Shown: positions 30,294-43,950 of the stretch, in pieces
How the letters are laid out: the number at the start of each line of letters is the position of its first letter
Numbering within the stretch: position 1 is the stretch's first letter
Source: Staphylococcus debuckii
Lineage (GTDB): Bacteria > Bacillota > Bacilli > Staphylococcales > Staphylococcaceae
Assembly (NCBI RefSeq): GCF_003718735.1
Contig: NZ_CP033460.1
Location: forward strand, 1,922,001 to 1,986,000
DNA: 64,000 bases
Direction: 5' to 3'
Made by a program: the position numbers and the translations under genes
The notes under the pieces: model-generated
The model's input: the letters and a program-made list of their open reading frames with translations, nothing else
The model's database searches: none
What the model was told of the DNA's origin: nothing

Positions 30294-31496
30294 TTAGTTT
30301 TTATAAATATGAACTTGCGGTTTTTTATCATCTTTCGTTTTAGTAATTAAAGCTCTTGCATTATTTCCATCTTTAATATGAATTTCATATTCATCAATAC
30401 TGCTGAAATATTTTTCAGCTTGTTCTGTTACATATTGTGTAATACCAGTCAATTCTGCTTTACCATAATAATCAATTGGTAAGTCAATAGAAACTTGTTG
30501 TGGTTTTTTATTTACAAATTTTGCTTTACCTACTGCTTGCGTAAAGTTTGTAAAGTATGATTGCAAGTTATCGTTGAATTGCTTGAAATTATTGTTCAAG
30601 CTTTCATCTAAGTCGCCCGCTTCTTGTGAAGGCAGTAATACTGTTTTCTCATCAATCGATTTCCAATCATTGATTCGCGTCTGACCCTCATCAGCAGTTG
30701 CACCTGCTACAAACTCACCAGGAATAATTTCATCTTCTCCTGATTGAAGATAAATCGCAAAGTGAATTGGAATGTCTTTCAATGCTTTGTTTTCACGTAA
30801 ACGAGATAAGATTTCGTCTGACATACGTTTACCTTCTTTTTCAACTTTAGCTTTGTCTAATTTCTTGCTGAAAGTTTCGCCATCTTTTTCTTTTTGATAG
30901 TAGTAAACACTGTTCATTGCTAGACCGATTGTCATTCCTTTAATTTTTTTACCTTCAGTATCTCTGTTGCCGTAGAAGTCTTGTTCTAAAATATTAGATA
31001 AATAAGCTGGTGACTTTTCTGCAATTTTCTTTTCGTCTTTTTCACCATTATGTGAAGGATTCAGTCCTAAATTTTCATTAGCATTCTTGTCTTCTTTATC
31101 ATCGGCAGACATCTTATCAATTTCAGATTTCGTATATTTCGGTTCAAGATAGGAATTGATTGTATCTTTGTCTAGATATTGTCCGTCTTGGTAAAGGTAT
31201 TTATCAGTTGGAAAGACTTCTTTGCTTTGTTTCAGCAAACCATCCTCAAAATCTTCGCCGTTGTAGCCACTTGCCATATTTTGTTGCAGCAGACCTCTTG
31301 CTTGGCTTTCTTTAAAAGGTAAAATTGTACGGTAATTATCCCCTTGCACATCTTTATCCGTAGCAATTTGCTTAACATTATTAGAATCTGTTTTCTGACT
31401 GCTTTCATTTTTCTCTGATTTATCTTGCTCATTCTTATTGCCACACGCTGTGAGAATCAATAAGAGAGAGATGAGTAATACAAATGTCCGCTTCAT
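30294..31496 (-). CDS. camS: CamS lipoprotein (sex-pheromone cAM373 precursor family)
   Basis: The protein has 400 residues. The lipoprotein signal MKRTFVLLISLLLILTACG puts the lipidated Cys at residue 18. The mature part is the CamS domain. In S. aureus the cleaved signal peptide is processed to the heptapeptide AIFILAA, which mimics an enterococcal conjugation pheromone; here the equivalent stretch is LLLILTA, so activity may differ. It lies 20 bases after ligA in the conserved pcrB-pcrA-ligA-camS cluster. Confidence 0.93.
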   Translation of the reverse strand: MKRTFVLLISLLLILTACGNKNEQDKSEKNESSQKTDSNNVKQIATDKDVQGDNYRTILPFKESQARGLLQQNMASGYNGEDFEDGLLKQSKEVFPTDKYLYQDGQYLDKDTINSYLEPKYTKSEIDKMSADDKEDKNANENLGLNPSHNGEKDEKKIAEKSPAYLSNILEQDFYGNRDTEGKKIKGMTIGLAMNSVYYYQKEKDGETFSKKLDKAKVEKEGKRMSDEILSRLRENKALKDIPIHFAIYLQSGEDEIIPGEFVAGATADEGQTRINDWKSIDEKTVLLPSQEAGDLDESLNNNFKQFNDNLQSYFTNFTQAVGKAKFVNKKPQQVSIDLPIDYYGKAELTGITQYVTEQAEKYFSSIDEYEIHIKDGNNARALITKTKDDKKPQVHIYKN

Positions 31497-31516
31497 GCCC
31501 CGATCTCCTCTATTGT

Positions 31517-33526
<2,010 letters not shown>

Positions 33527-35722
33527 TTAATCCTCCTTCTTCTCAATTGGAGCAAAATTCGCTAGTAATCGTTTCGGTCCTTGTGACTTGAAAATAATAT
33601 CTAATTCTACTGATCCATTTTTCTCATTCACATTGCTGACCATACCTTCACCCCATGCTTTATGCATCACTTTATCTCCGACATGCCAATCGCTAGAAGC
33701 AACTGCTGCGTTTCTAGAAACACGTCGGCTAGGTCCGCGTTTAGCAGGTTTCTTATCACCGAAGGAACTACCGATTCTGCTTTCTTTCTTTTTACCCTTA
33801 TCCAGCAAATCTTCTGGAATTTCTGTTAAAAATCTGGAAGCAGCATTAGATTGAATGCCTCCGAATAACGTTCTAGAAGTCGCGTGTGTCAGGTATAACT
33901 CTTCTTCAGCACGAGTAATGGCTACATAACAAATACGGCGCTCTTCTTCCATTTCATGTTCATCGTCACTTTTAATGGAACGAATATGCGGGAAGATAGA
34001 TTCCTCCATACCCATAATAAAGACGATTGGGAATTCCAAACCTTTTGCAGAGTGCATCGTCATTAAAGTTACGCCATTTTCAATATCTGCTTCATCAATA
34101 TCAGCAACCAATGATAAATCTGTTAAGAAGTTAATTAATGACTGTTCTTCTAACGGTGTGTTTTTCTCGTAATCCATTGGTACAGACATGAACTCTTCAA
34201 TATTTTCTAACCGACTGCGTGATTCAAGTGATTGATCACGTTCTAACATTTCTTTATAACCAGATTTTTCCAAGATTTCTTCTACAATTTCAGTGATTTC
34301 TAAGAATTCTTGTTCTTTAATCAAGTTAGAAATTAAGTTGTAGAATCCTAACGCTTCTTTGACTACCTTCTTAGATAGTCCGATAAAGTCCGCTTCTGCC
34401 AAGGCATCAAACATACTGATATCATTCTGTTGTGCGTAATTTTGAATTTTATCTACAGAGGTTGGACCGATACCGCGTTTCGGTACATTAATGACACGTT
34501 GCAAACTGATGTCATCATTACTGTTAGCCACTAAACGTAAGTAACTGAGTAAGTCTTTGATTTCTTTACGGTCATAGAACTTATGACCGCCGACCATTGT
34601 GTATGGAATATTAGCTTTCATAAATGTTTCTTCAAGCACACGAGATTGTGCATTCGTACGATATAAAATGGCCATATCATTGAAGCTTTTATTATTTTCG
34701 CGTTGCTGACGCATGATTTCTTTTACCACGTATTGTGCTTCATCTTTTTCAGTCACTGCTTCATAATAATTGATTTTCTTACCTTCATTATTGGCTGTCC
34801 ATAAGCCTTTAGGTTTACGTTCTGTATTATTTTTTATCACTTCGTTCGCAGCATTTAAAATTACTTTCGTTGAACGATAATTCTGTTCCAAGAAAATCGT
34901 TTTAGCATTTGGGTAATCTTCTTCAAACGATAAAATGTTTTGTATATCAGCACCACGCCAACCGTAAATAGATTGGTCTGAGTCACCTACGACACATAAG
35001 TTTTTAAATTTACGAGCGAGTAATTGCACTAAAGTGTATTGAGCACGATTGGTATCTTGGTATTCGTCAACGTGGATGTATTGGAATTTATTTTGATAAT
35101 ATTCTAAGACGTCTGGAACACGTTCGAATAAGGTAATTGTAGTCATAATCAAGTCGTCAAAATCTAATGCTGCATTTCGGGACAATTGACGTTGATAACC
35201 TTCATATACACGTGCGACCATGTCAGACATGAAATCTGTCGCTTCGGCTACTGCATCTTCAGGTGTTTTCAATTCATTTTTCAAATTGCTGATTTGACCG
35301 ATAAACATTCTTGGTTCATAACGTTTCGGATCGATATTTTCTCGTTTCAGCACATCTTTTATCACTGATTTCTGGTCAGTCGGATCAATAATCGTAAAGT
35401 TGCGTTCAATCCCAATGCGGTCTGCATCTCTACGTAAGATTCGTACGCACATGGAGTGGAAAGTCGACATCCAGATTGCTTGTGCCTCTTCGCCTACAAG
35501 TTTCTCTACACGTTCTTTCATTTCACGTGCGGCTTTGTTTGTGAAAGTGATGGCCAATACATTATAAGGAGAAACTCCCTTTTCATCTAACAAATAAGCA
35601 ATTCGATGCGTTAAGACTCTCGTTTTTCCTGAACCTGCTCCGGCCATGATTAAAAGCGGGCCTTCTGTTGTGCGCACCGCTTCGCTCTGTTCCGTATTCA
35701 TATTGTTTAATAACGCATTCAT
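33527..35722 (-). CDS. pcrA: ATP-dependent DNA helicase PcrA
   Basis: This 3'-5' SF1 helicase, needed for repair and rolling-circle replication, has 731 residues. Walker A is GAGSGKT (28-34) and Walker B is VDEYQDTN. Later motifs include [30 protein letters not shown] and VAITRAEE. The C-terminal SH3-like RNA polymerase-binding region is present ([18 protein letters not shown]). Its ATG shares one base with the pcrB stop. Confidence 0.97.
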   Translation of the reverse strand: MNALLNNMNTEQSEAVRTTEGPLLIMAGAGSGKTRVLTHRIAYLLDEKGVSPYNVLAITFTNKAAREMKERVEKLVGEEAQAIWMSTFHSMCVRILRRDADRIGIERNFTIIDPTDQKSVIKDVLKRENIDPKRYEPRMFIGQISNLKNELKTPEDAVAEATDFMSDMVARVYEGYQRQLSRNAALDFDDLIMTTITLFERVPDVLEYYQNKFQYIHVDEYQDTNRAQYTLVQLLARKFKNLCVVGDSDQSIYGWRGADIQNILSFEEDYPNAKTIFLEQNYRSTKVILNAANEVIKNNTERKPKGLWTANNEGKKINYYEAVTEKDEAQYVVKEIMRQQRENNKSFNDMAILYRTNAQSRVLEETFMKANIPYTMVGGHKFYDRKEIKDLLSYLRLVANSNDDISLQRVINVPKRGIGPTSVDKIQNYAQQNDISMFDALAEADFIGLSKKVVKEALGFYNLISNLIKEQEFLEITEIVEEILEKSGYKEMLERDQSLESRSRLENIEEFMSVPMDYEKNTPLEEQSLINFLTDLSLVADIDEADIENGVTLMTMHSAKGLEFPIVFIMGMEESIFPHIRSIKSDDEHEMEEERRICYVAITRAEEELYLTHATSRTLFGGIQSNAASRFLTEIPEDLLDKGKKKESRIGSSFGDKKPAKRGPSRRVSRNAAVASSDWHVGDKVMHKAWGEGMVSNVNEKNGSVELDIIFKSQGPKRLLANFAPIEKKED

Positions 35723-36411
35723 TATGATTTCTCCTTTATTTTTACAGTTTTCAATGCTTGCTTTACATCCTCATACACTAAATTACCTACTACAATAGTG
35801 TCAGCAACTTCCGCAGCTGCCTTCGCATCGTTGATTGAGGATATACCTCCTCCATAAAAGACATGGGCCTCTTCCAAGGTTTCTTTGGCGGCACGCACCT
35901 TTTCCATATCACCAAAGGTACCGCTGTATTCTATGTACATAATCGGAAATCTATAGACTTTATCTGTCATCAAGGCGTAAGCTTCAATATCTTCGGTCTC
36001 TAAGTTGGTTTGAGCTTGTGTCTTTACTGCCACTTTCGAATCAGGATTCAAGACGAGGTAGCCTTGGAAGATGACTTCATCGAAATCCATCATGTGCCCG
36101 TATTCTTTCAATGCTTCTAGTAAAATGCCGTTTTGGTAGGTCACATCTGGGCTGTTCAACACCATCGGAACGAAGTAAAAATCAAAGCCGGGCATTGTAC
36201 TTTCAAGATTAGAAATCTCGAGCACTAAGGGAAGCGGGTAGCGGCGGACGCGGCTCATTAATTGAATCACATTATCTTCAGTTACATTATCTGTTCCGCC
36301 GATAATAATGGCGTCTGTTTCTGACATGCAAATTTTGTCTAAATCCTCATCGTTAATCATCTTTGCAGGATCTAATTTAAACACATGTTTCCACTTTTTA
36401 ATGTCGTACAT
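35722..36411 (-). CDS. pcrB: Heptaprenylglyceryl phosphate synthase PcrB
   Basis: It makes an ether lipid precursor from heptaprenyl diphosphate and glycerol-1-phosphate. The 229-residue TIM barrel has [11 protein letters not shown] near the N-terminus, IIGGTDNV, and the phosphate-binding loops [10 protein letters not shown] and VFYGGGISS. It is the first gene of pcrB-pcrA-ligA-camS. Confidence 0.93.
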   Translation of the reverse strand: MYDIKKWKHVFKLDPAKMINDEDLDKICMSETDAIIIGGTDNVTEDNVIQLMSRVRRYPLPLVLEISNLESTMPGFDFYFVPMVLNSPDVTYQNGILLEALKEYGHMMDFDEVIFQGYLVLNPDSKVAVKTQAQTNLETEDIEAYALMTDKVYRFPIMYIEYSGTFGDMEKVRAAKETLEEAHVFYGGGISSINDAKAAAEVADTIVVGNLVYEDVKQALKTVKIKEKS

Positions 36412-36579
36412 ATCTACGCTCTCCTTCTCTTAACATACCTTTGATTATATCATTTTTAGGGGTTAGATTCTAAGTTGATGTATATGAAAATCTTTAAAGC
36501 TTTGTAAAAAAATATACTTTCAAATTCCATGAAAATATGTTTCCGCTTACTTCTTATTTCCAGTGTTTTACGGCGTATA

Positions 36580-36615
36580 AAACCCATTCGCACTAAACTA
36601 AATGGAATGGGTGGT
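36580..36615 (-). terminator. Terminator of yerC
   Basis: ACCCATTC (36582-36589) and GAATGGGT (36605-36612) form the stem, and TTTTATA follows on the minus strand. Confidence 0.8.
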
Positions 36616-36627
36616 GTATATCAAACG

Positions 36628-36930
36628 TTATTCATTTGTTTCAATATTCATTCGGTCTAATACTACTGTGTATGCATCATTGCCCCATTGTAATGAGCGT
36701 TTTACTCTGGAAATAGTCGCTGTTGATGCACCGGTTTCTTTTTCGATCGTTGCGTATGTGTATCCTTGTTTAATCATTTTTGCGACTTGGAGTCTTTGAG
36801 ATAACGATTGAATTTCGTTGACTGTACATAAGTCGTCGAAGAATTGGTAACATTCTTCTCTATTTTCAAGCGTTAAAATCGCATCAAATAACTCATCTAA
36901 TGCCTTGCCTCGTAATTTCTCAATTTGCAT
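36628..36930 (-). CDS. yerC: YerC/YecD family TrpR-related DNA-binding protein
   Basis: The protein has 100 residues starting MQIEKLRGKALDELFDAIL. The TrpR-like helix-turn-helix is QRLQVAKMIKQGYTYATIEKETGASTATISRVKRSL (about 45-80). ATG 36930 has GGAG 9 bases upstream; a TTG three codons earlier is open but unlikely. The target genes are unknown. A 20-base palindrome 37 bases upstream is a natural candidate for its own operator. It sits between pcrB and purB, as in S. aureus. Confidence 0.88.
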   Translation of the reverse strand: MQIEKLRGKALDELFDAILTLENREECYQFFDDLCTVNEIQSLSQRLQVAKMIKQGYTYATIEKETGASTATISRVKRSLQWGNDAYTVVLDRMNIETNE

Positions 36931-36966
36931 ATCAAACAACTCCTGTTCTATATATTCATACCTATT

Positions 36967-36986
36967 TTAACGTACTAATACGTTAA
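36967..36986. promoter_or_regulatory. Palindromic operator candidate upstream of yerC
   Basis: TTAACGTACTAATACGTTAA is a near-perfect 20-base palindrome with one mismatched pair. It contains CGTACTA, resembling the half-site of the E. coli trp operator, and YerC belongs to the TrpR-like fold. Confidence 0.5.
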
Positions 36987-37048
36987 AGTGTAGTAATCCA
37001 ATACGAAAAGGAGTTGTTTTTTTATTATATCAAATTATAACATACAAA

Positions 37049-38347
37049 TTAGTCTGCTAATCCTGCACGTTCAAAAATTGTATCTACTTGATTTAAGTGA
37101 TGTTTAGGATCGAAGGCTTTATCTAAATCTTCTTTGCTTAATACATCTGTAATTTGTGAATCTTGTTCAAGTAATTCACGGAATGGCGTTTTAGTTTCCC
37201 AAGATTTCATAGCTTTAGGTTGAACTAAATCGTATGCTTGTTCACGTACCATACCTTTATTGATAAGTGTTAATAGTACACGTTGTGAATAAATCAAACC
37301 GAAAGTTTTATTGATATTTTCCATCATATTATCTTCAAATACAGTTAAACGGTCGATAATGTTTGTAAAGCGGTTTAAAGCATAATCTAAAGCGATTGTC
37401 ACATCCGGCAACATAATACGTTCTGCTGAAGAGTGAGAAATGTCACGTTCATGCCATAAAGGCACGTCTTCGTATGCAGTTGTGATATAACCACGGATGA
37501 CACGAGAGATACCAGTGATATTTTCAGAACCGATTGGGTTACGTTTATGCGGCATTGCCGAAGATCCTTTTTGACCTTTAGCAAATGCTTCTTCTACTTC
37601 ACGTGTTTCAGTTTTTTGTAATCCACGTACTTCCACTGCAAATTTTTCCATAGAAGTAGCAATTAAAGCAAGTGTCGCAATATAGTAAGCGTGACGGTCA
37701 CGTTGCAATGTTTGTGTTGATACTGGAGCTGCATCAAGGCCTAAATGTTCTGTAACGTATGCTTCGATTTCAGGAGGAATATTAGCAAAAGTTCCTACTG
37801 CCCCGCTCATTTTACCCACTTCAATTTCTTCTCTGACTGCTTTGAAACGTTTCAAGTTACGTAACATTTCTTGATACCATAATGCCATTTTCACACCAAA
37901 TGTAGTCGGTTCAGCGTGGACGCCATGTGTACGACCCATCATTAATGTATATTTATATTTTTTGGCTTTAGCAGCTAATACTTCGATAAAACGTTCAATG
38001 TCTTTTTCTAAAATATCGTTCGCTTGTTTGATTTGATAACTTAATGCAGTATCTACTACATCTGTAGAAGTTAAACCATAATGCACCCATTTACGTTCTT
38101 CGCCTAATGTTTCAGAAACTTGACGTGTAAATGCCACTACATCATGACGTGTTTCTAATTCGATTTCTTTTGCACGATCTACATCTACACGTGCATTTTC
38201 ACGAATTTTCTTAACGTCTTCCTCTGGGATAAATCCTAATTTACTCCAAGCTTCGCATGCTAGAATTTCAACCTCTAACCATGCTTCATAACGATTTTGG
38301 TCTGTCCAAATTTGAGACATTTCTTCTCGAGAATAACGTTCAATCAT
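37049..38347 (-). CDS. purB: Adenylosuccinate lyase
   Basis: It catalyses two steps of purine synthesis (SAICAR to AICAR, and adenylosuccinate to AMP). The 432-residue fumarase/aspartase-family protein has the signature [17 protein letters not shown], the general-base region [15 protein letters not shown] and [11 protein letters not shown]. It is a single gene. No purine riboswitch is seen in the 200 bases upstream. Confidence 0.96.
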   Translation of the reverse strand: MIERYSREEMSQIWTDQNRYEAWLEVEILACEAWSKLGFIPEEDVKKIRENARVDVDRAKEIELETRHDVVAFTRQVSETLGEERKWVHYGLTSTDVVDTALSYQIKQANDILEKDIERFIEVLAAKAKKYKYTLMMGRTHGVHAEPTTFGVKMALWYQEMLRNLKRFKAVREEIEVGKMSGAVGTFANIPPEIEAYVTEHLGLDAAPVSTQTLQRDRHAYYIATLALIATSMEKFAVEVRGLQKTETREVEEAFAKGQKGSSAMPHKRNPIGSENITGISRVIRGYITTAYEDVPLWHERDISHSSAERIMLPDVTIALDYALNRFTNIIDRLTVFEDNMMENINKTFGLIYSQRVLLTLINKGMVREQAYDLVQPKAMKSWETKTPFRELLEQDSQITDVLSKEDLDKAFDPKHHLNQVDTIFERAGLAD

Positions 38348-38511
38348 TTCATAAACTCCTATCTTAAAGTTTGATTTTTAAATATCCATCGTTCGCTTTA
38401 TATGTACATTATCATTGAATTTTTTGAAAAACGTTCGACTTTTTATCCTTATACTCTCTATTTTAACAGAATATTTTTCAAATGTATAAAGATTTTCAGA
38501 ACTTTTTCAAG

Positions 38512-38545
38512 AAAAAGGACTAGAACATTAATTCGTCCCAGCCCA
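38512..38545 (-). terminator. Terminator of the DUF2179-NETI gene pair
   Basis: On the minus strand GGGCTGGGAC pairs, with G-U pairs, to GTTCTAGTCC, followed by TTTTTC. It is a member of the GGCTGGGAC family. Confidence 0.75.
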
Positions 38546-38566
38546 AGCTTTCTTGCATTTACAGCT

Positions 38567-38743
38567 TTACTCTTCTATTTTTTTACCGACAAATTGAATA
38601 AATTGACGTTCTACTTCAATACTGCCGTCATTATTTTCACGATAGACTGGTTTTTCAAAACGTTTCACAGGCATATATCCCGCTTCTCGCATACGTTTCA
38701 AACAATCTTGTATTGTTTCATCTTCTCTGACTTCAAATTTCAT
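38567..38743 (-). CDS. NETI motif-containing protein
   Basis: The protein has 58 residues beginning [34 protein letters not shown], the conserved pattern of this small Firmicutes family (here the motif reads DETI). The family's function is unknown. It overlaps the end of the DUF2179 gene by 11 bases, so translation is coupled; an ATG three codons earlier is also possible. Confidence 0.85.
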   Translation of the reverse strand: MKFEVREDETIQDCLKRMREAGYMPVKRFEKPVYRENNDGSIEVERQFIQFVGKKIEE

Positions 38744-39302
38744 CTGTATCATAGGCCTTTAATTTTTTACTTCGTACGCCTTTAACCCAGAATCCGCCAT
38801 GGAGTGTGCGGGCTTCATATGCGATAACGAATGCTTTTTCATCAAGTTGTTTAATGGTATCCATCAACTTCAACTCAAAACGTCTAGGTGTAAGAATTTG
38901 CATTACAAGACGTTCGCCATCTCTTCCGTATGCTGGGAAATGCGTAACACCATAACCTAAATTTCTTAACTGTGTAGGCAAATCTAACTCATAATTAGCG
39001 GTCGTCACATTGACCACTGAATATCCCAAAGCAAGTTTCTCTTCAATTTTCATACCGACAATGATACCGATAGAGAAACCTAAAGCATAAGCAATAATAT
39101 TTTGGAATTTATCTAAGTTCGCCATAACAAGTCCTAAGCCGATAATGTAAATCAATACTTCCACAAAACTCACCGCTGCAGCGATGTAACGGTAACCTTT
39201 CAAGGTAAGAATTGTACGGACTGTTAAGCATGTGACGTATGCCACGTTAATGACAAAGATTGCAAGCAACATCAGCCAAGGATTCGCTGATATAACTGAC
39301 AA
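38733..39302 (-). CDS. UPF0316/DUF2179 membrane protein (YebE-like)
   Basis: The protein has 189 residues with three N-terminal membrane helices (about 8-29, 36-60, 66-83) and a C-terminal DUF2179 domain (about 115-175) ending in [13 protein letters not shown]2179 domains may sense small ligands; the function is unknown. The start is a TTG 9 bases after AGAGG. It is paired with the NETI gene. Confidence 0.85.
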   Translation of the reverse strand: MSVISANPWLMLLAIFVINVAYVTCLTVRTILTLKGYRYIAAAVSFVEVLIYIIGLGLVMANLDKFQNIIAYALGFSIGIIVGMKIEEKLALGYSVVNVTTANYELDLPTQLRNLGYGVTHFPAYGRDGERLVMQILTPRRFELKLMDTIKQLDEKAFVIAYEARTLHGGFWVKGVRSKKLKAYDTDEI

Positions 39303-39362
39303 TATAACAAACCTCTTTTCAAATTTTGATTCACATTATTTTATCAGTCGCTCAATAATTTG

Positions 39363-40205
39363 TCACTCTTTTTCTTTATCAGAGTCAGTTTTAGGCCATG
39401 TAAATCGTGTATAAGCAAGCTCTCTTTTATGGGCATTACGTAAATAATGCTGTTCTATTTTTTTCTGATCTGCTTCAGAGACAGGACGTCCTTCTAAATA
39501 ATCGTCAATAGCTTGATAAGTCACACCTAGCGCTTCTTCATCCGGCAATTGCGGTTTATCATCTTCTAAATCGGCAGTCGGTATTTTTTCGTATAAATGC
39601 TTCGGCGCGCCTAAATATTCTAGTAACTGTCTGCCTTGGCGTTTATCTAAACCGAAGAGCGGCGCAATATCTGCTGCTCCATCTCCGTATTTTGTAAAGA
39701 AACCTGTAATATTTTCGGCTGAATGATCGGTACCGATAACAATTCCGCTTGTATTTGCTGCTATCGCAAATTGTACTTTCATGCGTTCACGTGCTTTTTC
39801 ATTACCGCGTTGAAAATCAGTTAAATGAAAGCCCGCTTCTTCCAAAGCTTTCACACCTTGATCAACTGCTGGTTTAATATTGACCGTTACCGTTTGATCA
39901 GGCTGAATAAATTCTAAAGCATCTTCTACTTCATCTGCATCTCTTTGTACACCATATGGAAGTTTCACTGCGATAAATTGACAATCACGTCCTTCTGAAC
40001 GCAACTCGCTCACCGCGATTTCTGCCAAACGTCCTGCTAATGTAGAATCTTGTCCTCCCGAAATACCTAATACCAAAGTTTGAATAAAGCTGTGTGATTG
40101 AACATAAGTTTTAATAAAACGAATAATGTCGCGTGTTTCTGACTCACTGTCGATTTCAGGTTTCACTTTCATCTCATTTAAAATGATATCGCGCAATTCA
40201 CTCAT
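39363..40205 (-). CDS. nadE: Ammonia-dependent NAD synthetase
   Basis: It amidates nicotinic acid adenine dinucleotide to NAD+. The 280-residue ATP-pyrophosphatase protein has [16 protein letters not shown] (P-loop) and [19 protein letters not shown]. The start MSELRDIIL (ATG 40205) overlaps the pncB stop by 8 bases, so salvage enzymes PncB and NadE are coupled. Confidence 0.95.
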   Translation of the reverse strand: MSELRDIILNEMKVKPEIDSESETRDIIRFIKTYVQSHSFIQTLVLGISGGQDSTLAGRLAEIAVSELRSEGRDCQFIAVKLPYGVQRDADEVEDALEFIQPDQTVTVNIKPAVDQGVKALEEAGFHLTDFQRGNEKARERMKVQFAIAANTSGIVIGTDHSAENITGFFTKYGDGAADIAPLFGLDKRQGRQLLEYLGAPKHLYEKIPTADLEDDKPQLPDEEALGVTYQAIDDYLEGRPVSEADQKKIEQHYLRNAHKRELAYTRFTWPKTDSDKEKE

Positions 40206-41667
40206 GACGCTCCTCCATTTCTTTGACATTTTCAGCCACTTCGAAAATTTTCTGTTGCTTATTATCCCAACAAGCTTGACTTAAGTCGACTGGGTATTCT
40301 TGAGGGTTCAAGAAACGTTTGTTTTCTTCCCATAAATGACTTAAATTGCTTTCTAAGAAGTTTTGAGCGGTCTTTTCATCTGGTAAATCATAAACTAACT
40401 TGCCATCTTTATAAATATCATTATGCAAGTCAATCGCCTCGAATGATTTAACAGTCTTGCTCTTATACGTATGCACAGGGTGGAACAATTTCAACGGTTT
40501 TTCATCATATGGATTTTCATAAGCCATAGTAATATAATCGCCTTCAGCTTTGCCTGTTTTCTTATTAATAATACGATAGACATTTTTCTTACCCGGTGTC
40601 GTAACTTTTTCAGCATTATTAGAGAGTTTAATACGGTCTTGATATTCGCCGTTTTCATCCTCTACTGCTACTAATTTATACACGGCGCCTAGTGCGGGTT
40701 GATCATGACCTGTAATTAATTTTGTACCGATACCCCAAGAATCGACTTTAGCGCCTTGTGCTTTCAAACTCATAATTGTTTGTTCGTCCAAGTCGTTAGA
40801 AGCAATAATTTTAGCATCTGTAAATCCAGCATCATCAAGCATTTGACGTGCTTTTTTAGACAAATACGCAATATCGCCTGAGTCTAAACGAATACCGATG
40901 AAGTTGATTTTATCGCCTAATTCTTTCGCAACTTGTATCGCAGAAGGCACACCTGATTTCAAAGTATGGAAAGTATCAACTAAGAATACACAATCCTTGT
41001 GACGTTCTGCGTATTTTTTGAAAGCAACATACTCATCACCATATGTTTGAACAAAAGCGTGTGCATGTGTACCGGAAACTGGAATTCCGAATAATTTACC
41101 AGCACGGACATTACTTGTCGCATCAAACCCGCCGATAATAGCTGCTCTTGCTCCCCATAAAGCTGCATCTTCTTCTTGGGCACGACGTGTACCGAATTCC
41201 ATTAACGTATCGTCAGGTGCCACTTGTTTGATGCGGCTTGCCTTAGTTGCAATCAATGTATGGAAATTGACAATGTTCAAGAGAATCGTTTCTACTAATT
41301 GCGCTTGAATTAACGGTGCTTCCACTCTGACAAGCGGTTCATTATTGAAGCAAACCTCTCCTTCTTCCATTGCTCTGACATTACCAGTAAAACGTAAATC
41401 TTTTAAGTAATCTAAGAAATCATCTTTGTAGCCGATAGATCTAAGATACTCAATATCTGATTCTGTAAAATGGAAATTTTCAATAAATTGAATTGCTCTG
41501 CGTAAACCGTTAAATACAGCATATCCGCTATCGAATGGCATTTTACGGAAGTATAAATCAAAGACTGCCTTTCTTTCGTGCACATTATCATACCAATAGC
41601 TTTCCGCCATATTTATTTGATATAAATCATTATGAAGCATTAAGCTATCATCTTTGTATTGATACAT
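40198..41667 (-). CDS. pncB: Nicotinate phosphoribosyltransferase
   Basis: It converts nicotinate and PRPP to nicotinate mononucleotide. The 489-residue protein starts [25 protein letters not shown]. Motifs [29 protein letters not shown] and [17 protein letters not shown] are typical. GGGGAGAAAGTT precedes the ATG. It is upstream partner of nadE and divergent from nos. Confidence 0.95.
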   Translation of the reverse strand: MYQYKDDSLMLHNDLYQINMAESYWYDNVHERKAVFDLYFRKMPFDSGYAVFNGLRRAIQFIENFHFTESDIEYLRSIGYKDDFLDYLKDLRFTGNVRAMEEGEVCFNNEPLVRVEAPLIQAQLVETILLNIVNFHTLIATKASRIKQVAPDDTLMEFGTRRAQEEDAALWGARAAIIGGFDATSNVRAGKLFGIPVSGTHAHAFVQTYGDEYVAFKKYAERHKDCVFLVDTFHTLKSGVPSAIQVAKELGDKINFIGIRLDSGDIAYLSKKARQMLDDAGFTDAKIIASNDLDEQTIMSLKAQGAKVDSWGIGTKLITGHDQPALGAVYKLVAVEDENGEYQDRIKLSNNAEKVTTPGKKNVYRIINKKTGKAEGDYITMAYENPYDEKPLKLFHPVHTYKSKTVKSFEAIDLHNDIYKDGKLVYDLPDEKTAQNFLESNLSHLWEENKRFLNPQEYPVDLSQACWDNKQQKIFEVAENVKEMEERHE

Positions 41668-41914
41668 AACTTTCTCCCCAATCAACCGTTTTGTGTTTAG
41701 TTTATCACAATAACTGTTCCTTTAATACGTTAGCACCCTCTTTATCTTACTTTTCAGCAAATCAAAATAAACCATGTGTGATTTTATTTGTAAATAGTAT
41801 ATTAGTGGATGTGAAAATTTTGTTGAATTTGTGAAAAATTCATGCATAATTAATGGAATTTTATTAGGGCTTTTTAGTTAAAAATTCTATAATAATAGAT
41901 GAGGTGAATGCGGA

Positions 41915-42988
41915 ATGTTATTAGAAAAAGCGAGAGAATTTATTAACACAATGTATCGCGAATTAAACTATTCACAAAGCGAAATTGATAGTCGCTTGGA
42001 CGAAATTAAAAATGAAATTGCTGAAACAGGAACCTATCGACATACGAGCGAAGAACTCACATATGGAGCACGAATGGCTTGGCGTAATTCCAACAGATGT
42101 ATCGGACGCTTGTTTTGGGAAACATTGATTGTTCAAGATGCCAGAGATGTAGAAACGAATGAAGATTTTATAGAAGCGATTGATACGCATTTAAAAGAAG
42201 CCACAAACGGAGGCAAAATCAAATCTTACATTACTATTTTTTCTCCGGATCAGCCTCCCACTATTTATAATAATCAACTTATACGTTACGCAGGTTATGA
42301 GGATAAAGGCGACCCGGCTGAAAGAGAGATTACAAAGCTTGCCCAGCATCTCGGTTGGCAAGGTGCCGGTACAGACTTTGATGTCTTGCCTCTGATTTAT
42401 CAGTTGCCGTATGAAACAGAAATGCGCATGTACGAACTGCCTCCAGAATTAGTACTCGAGGTACCTATCGAACACCGCAACTATCCTAAGTTAAAGGAAT
42501 TAGGTATTAAATGGTATGCGGTGCCGATTATTTCAAATATGGATTTAAAAATTGGCGGAATCACTTATGGAACCGTACCTTTCAATGGTTGGTATATGGT
42601 TAATGAAATTGCGGTGCGTAATTTCACAGATAGTTATCGCTATAATTTGATAGAAAAGGTTGCAGAAGCGTTCGAATTTGATACACTTAAAAATACTTCA
42701 TTTAATAAAGATCGTATCGTCGTTGAGCTGAACGATGCTGTTTATCATTCATTCAAAAAACACAATGTTTCGATTGTAGATCACTTAACAGCTGCGAAAC
42801 AGTTTGAACATTTTGAACGCAATGAAGAACAAGCAGAGCGTCAAGTAACCGGAAAATGGTCATGGCTAGTGCCGTCTCTTTCACCTACACTCGTTTCAAA
42901 TTACCACCATGGTTATTCAAATGAGATGAAAGAACCGAACTTTTTCTATAAAAAGAAAGCTGAAAAAACAGGCTGCCCTTTCCATTAA
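41915..42988 (+). CDS. nos: Bacterial nitric oxide synthase oxygenase
   Basis: It makes NO and citrulline from arginine with an outside reductase. The 357-residue protein is the oxygenase domain only. The heme ligand is Cys62 in [10 protein letters not shown], the same number as in S. aureus Nos. The substrate Glu lies in [14 protein letters not shown] and the pterin region near [18 protein letters not shown] lies 9 bases upstream. It is followed after 33 bases by pheA, a pairing conserved in staphylococci. Confidence 0.95.
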   Translation: MLLEKAREFINTMYRELNYSQSEIDSRLDEIKNEIAETGTYRHTSEELTYGARMAWRNSNRCIGRLFWETLIVQDARDVETNEDFIEAIDTHLKEATNGGKIKSYITIFSPDQPPTIYNNQLIRYAGYEDKGDPAEREITKLAQHLGWQGAGTDFDVLPLIYQLPYETEMRMYELPPELVLEVPIEHRNYPKLKELGIKWYAVPIISNMDLKIGGITYGTVPFNGWYMVNEIAVRNFTDSYRYNLIEKVAEAFEFDTLKNTSFNKDRIVVELNDAVYHSFKKHNVSIVDHLTAAKQFEHFERNEEQAERQVTGKWSWLVPSLSPTLVSNYHHGYSNEMKEPNFFYKKKAEKTGCPFH

Positions 42989-43021
42989 TCAGTGACTGAG
43001 ATCACCAAAGGGGAATTACAG

Positions 43022-43831
43022 ATGAATTTATATTATTTAGGTCCGAAAGGTACATTTTCATACCTTGCTTCTCAAAAGTATCTGCCAGAAAACGAAGCAG
43101 ATTATATACCGAAATCAAATCTGTATGAGGTTGTACAAGCTGTACAAGATTATCCGGGCAGTATCGGTATTGTGCCGATTGAAAATTCAATCGAGGGTAC
43201 AATTAATATTATTGCTGATGGTTTAGCGAACCAAAATATTTATGCCTTAGATGAAATACATTTGAATATTCAATTTGCGTTGTATGGTCTGCGAGGTATA
43301 GAATGCTCTCAACTCGACAAAGTGTATTCAATTGCACCAGCCATCAGTCAAACGAGCAATTTTATAGCTGAACATGATTATCAAATTGGTTACACAGAAA
43401 GCACAGTGCAAAGCTTAGATTACATTGATGCGCACACTGGTGCCATCGCTCCAATGGGATTGACCGATATTCATAATCACAATATTTCAGCTTTAGCTCA
43501 AAATATTGAAGATTTCCCACATAATGTGACGCGCTTTCTAGTCATCGGCAGTCAATTGGAACTGTCAGAAACTGCGACAGATACTATGTTGCTCATTACA
43601 CCGAAAGAAGACCGTGCCGGGTTATTAGCGACAATATTGAATACGTTTGCTATCTTTAATATCAATTTATCTTGGATTGAATCTCGTCCTTTAAAAACGC
43701 AGCTTGGCATGTACCACTTCTTTGTACAAGCCGACACGCCTTTAAATGATGAATTGCATAAGGTGATTAAAATACTAGAAACTTTAGATTATCAAGTTAA
43801 ACTTATCGGCTCTTTCAACAAAAGCATATAA
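43022..43831 (+). CDS. pheA: Prephenate dehydratase
   Basis: It converts prephenate to phenylpyruvate for phenylalanine synthesis. The 269-residue protein starts MNLYYLGPKGTFSYLASQKYL, with AAGGGG 9 bases before the ATG. The catalytic domain contains GIVPIENSIEGTINI and HNVTRFLVIG. The C-terminal ACT domain (about 185-265) has ESRPLKTQLGMYHFFV and binds phenylalanine. It is in operon with nos. Confidence 0.94.
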   Translation: MNLYYLGPKGTFSYLASQKYLPENEADYIPKSNLYEVVQAVQDYPGSIGIVPIENSIEGTINIIADGLANQNIYALDEIHLNIQFALYGLRGIECSQLDKVYSIAPAISQTSNFIAEHDYQIGYTESTVQSLDYIDAHTGAIAPMGLTDIHNHNISALAQNIEDFPHNVTRFLVIGSQLELSETATDTMLLITPKEDRAGLLATILNTFAIFNINLSWIESRPLKTQLGMYHFFVQADTPLNDELHKVIKILETLDYQVKLIGSFNKSI

Positions 43832-43950
43832 AGCAACTACCCTTTTAGAGCAGCTCACTAATGAGGCCGTTTTAAAGGGGTTTTATCATTATTTTTCAAT
43901 ACTTAGGACAATTATGTTAAGGGTATATAGCTCAATGAGAGGTGAAACTA

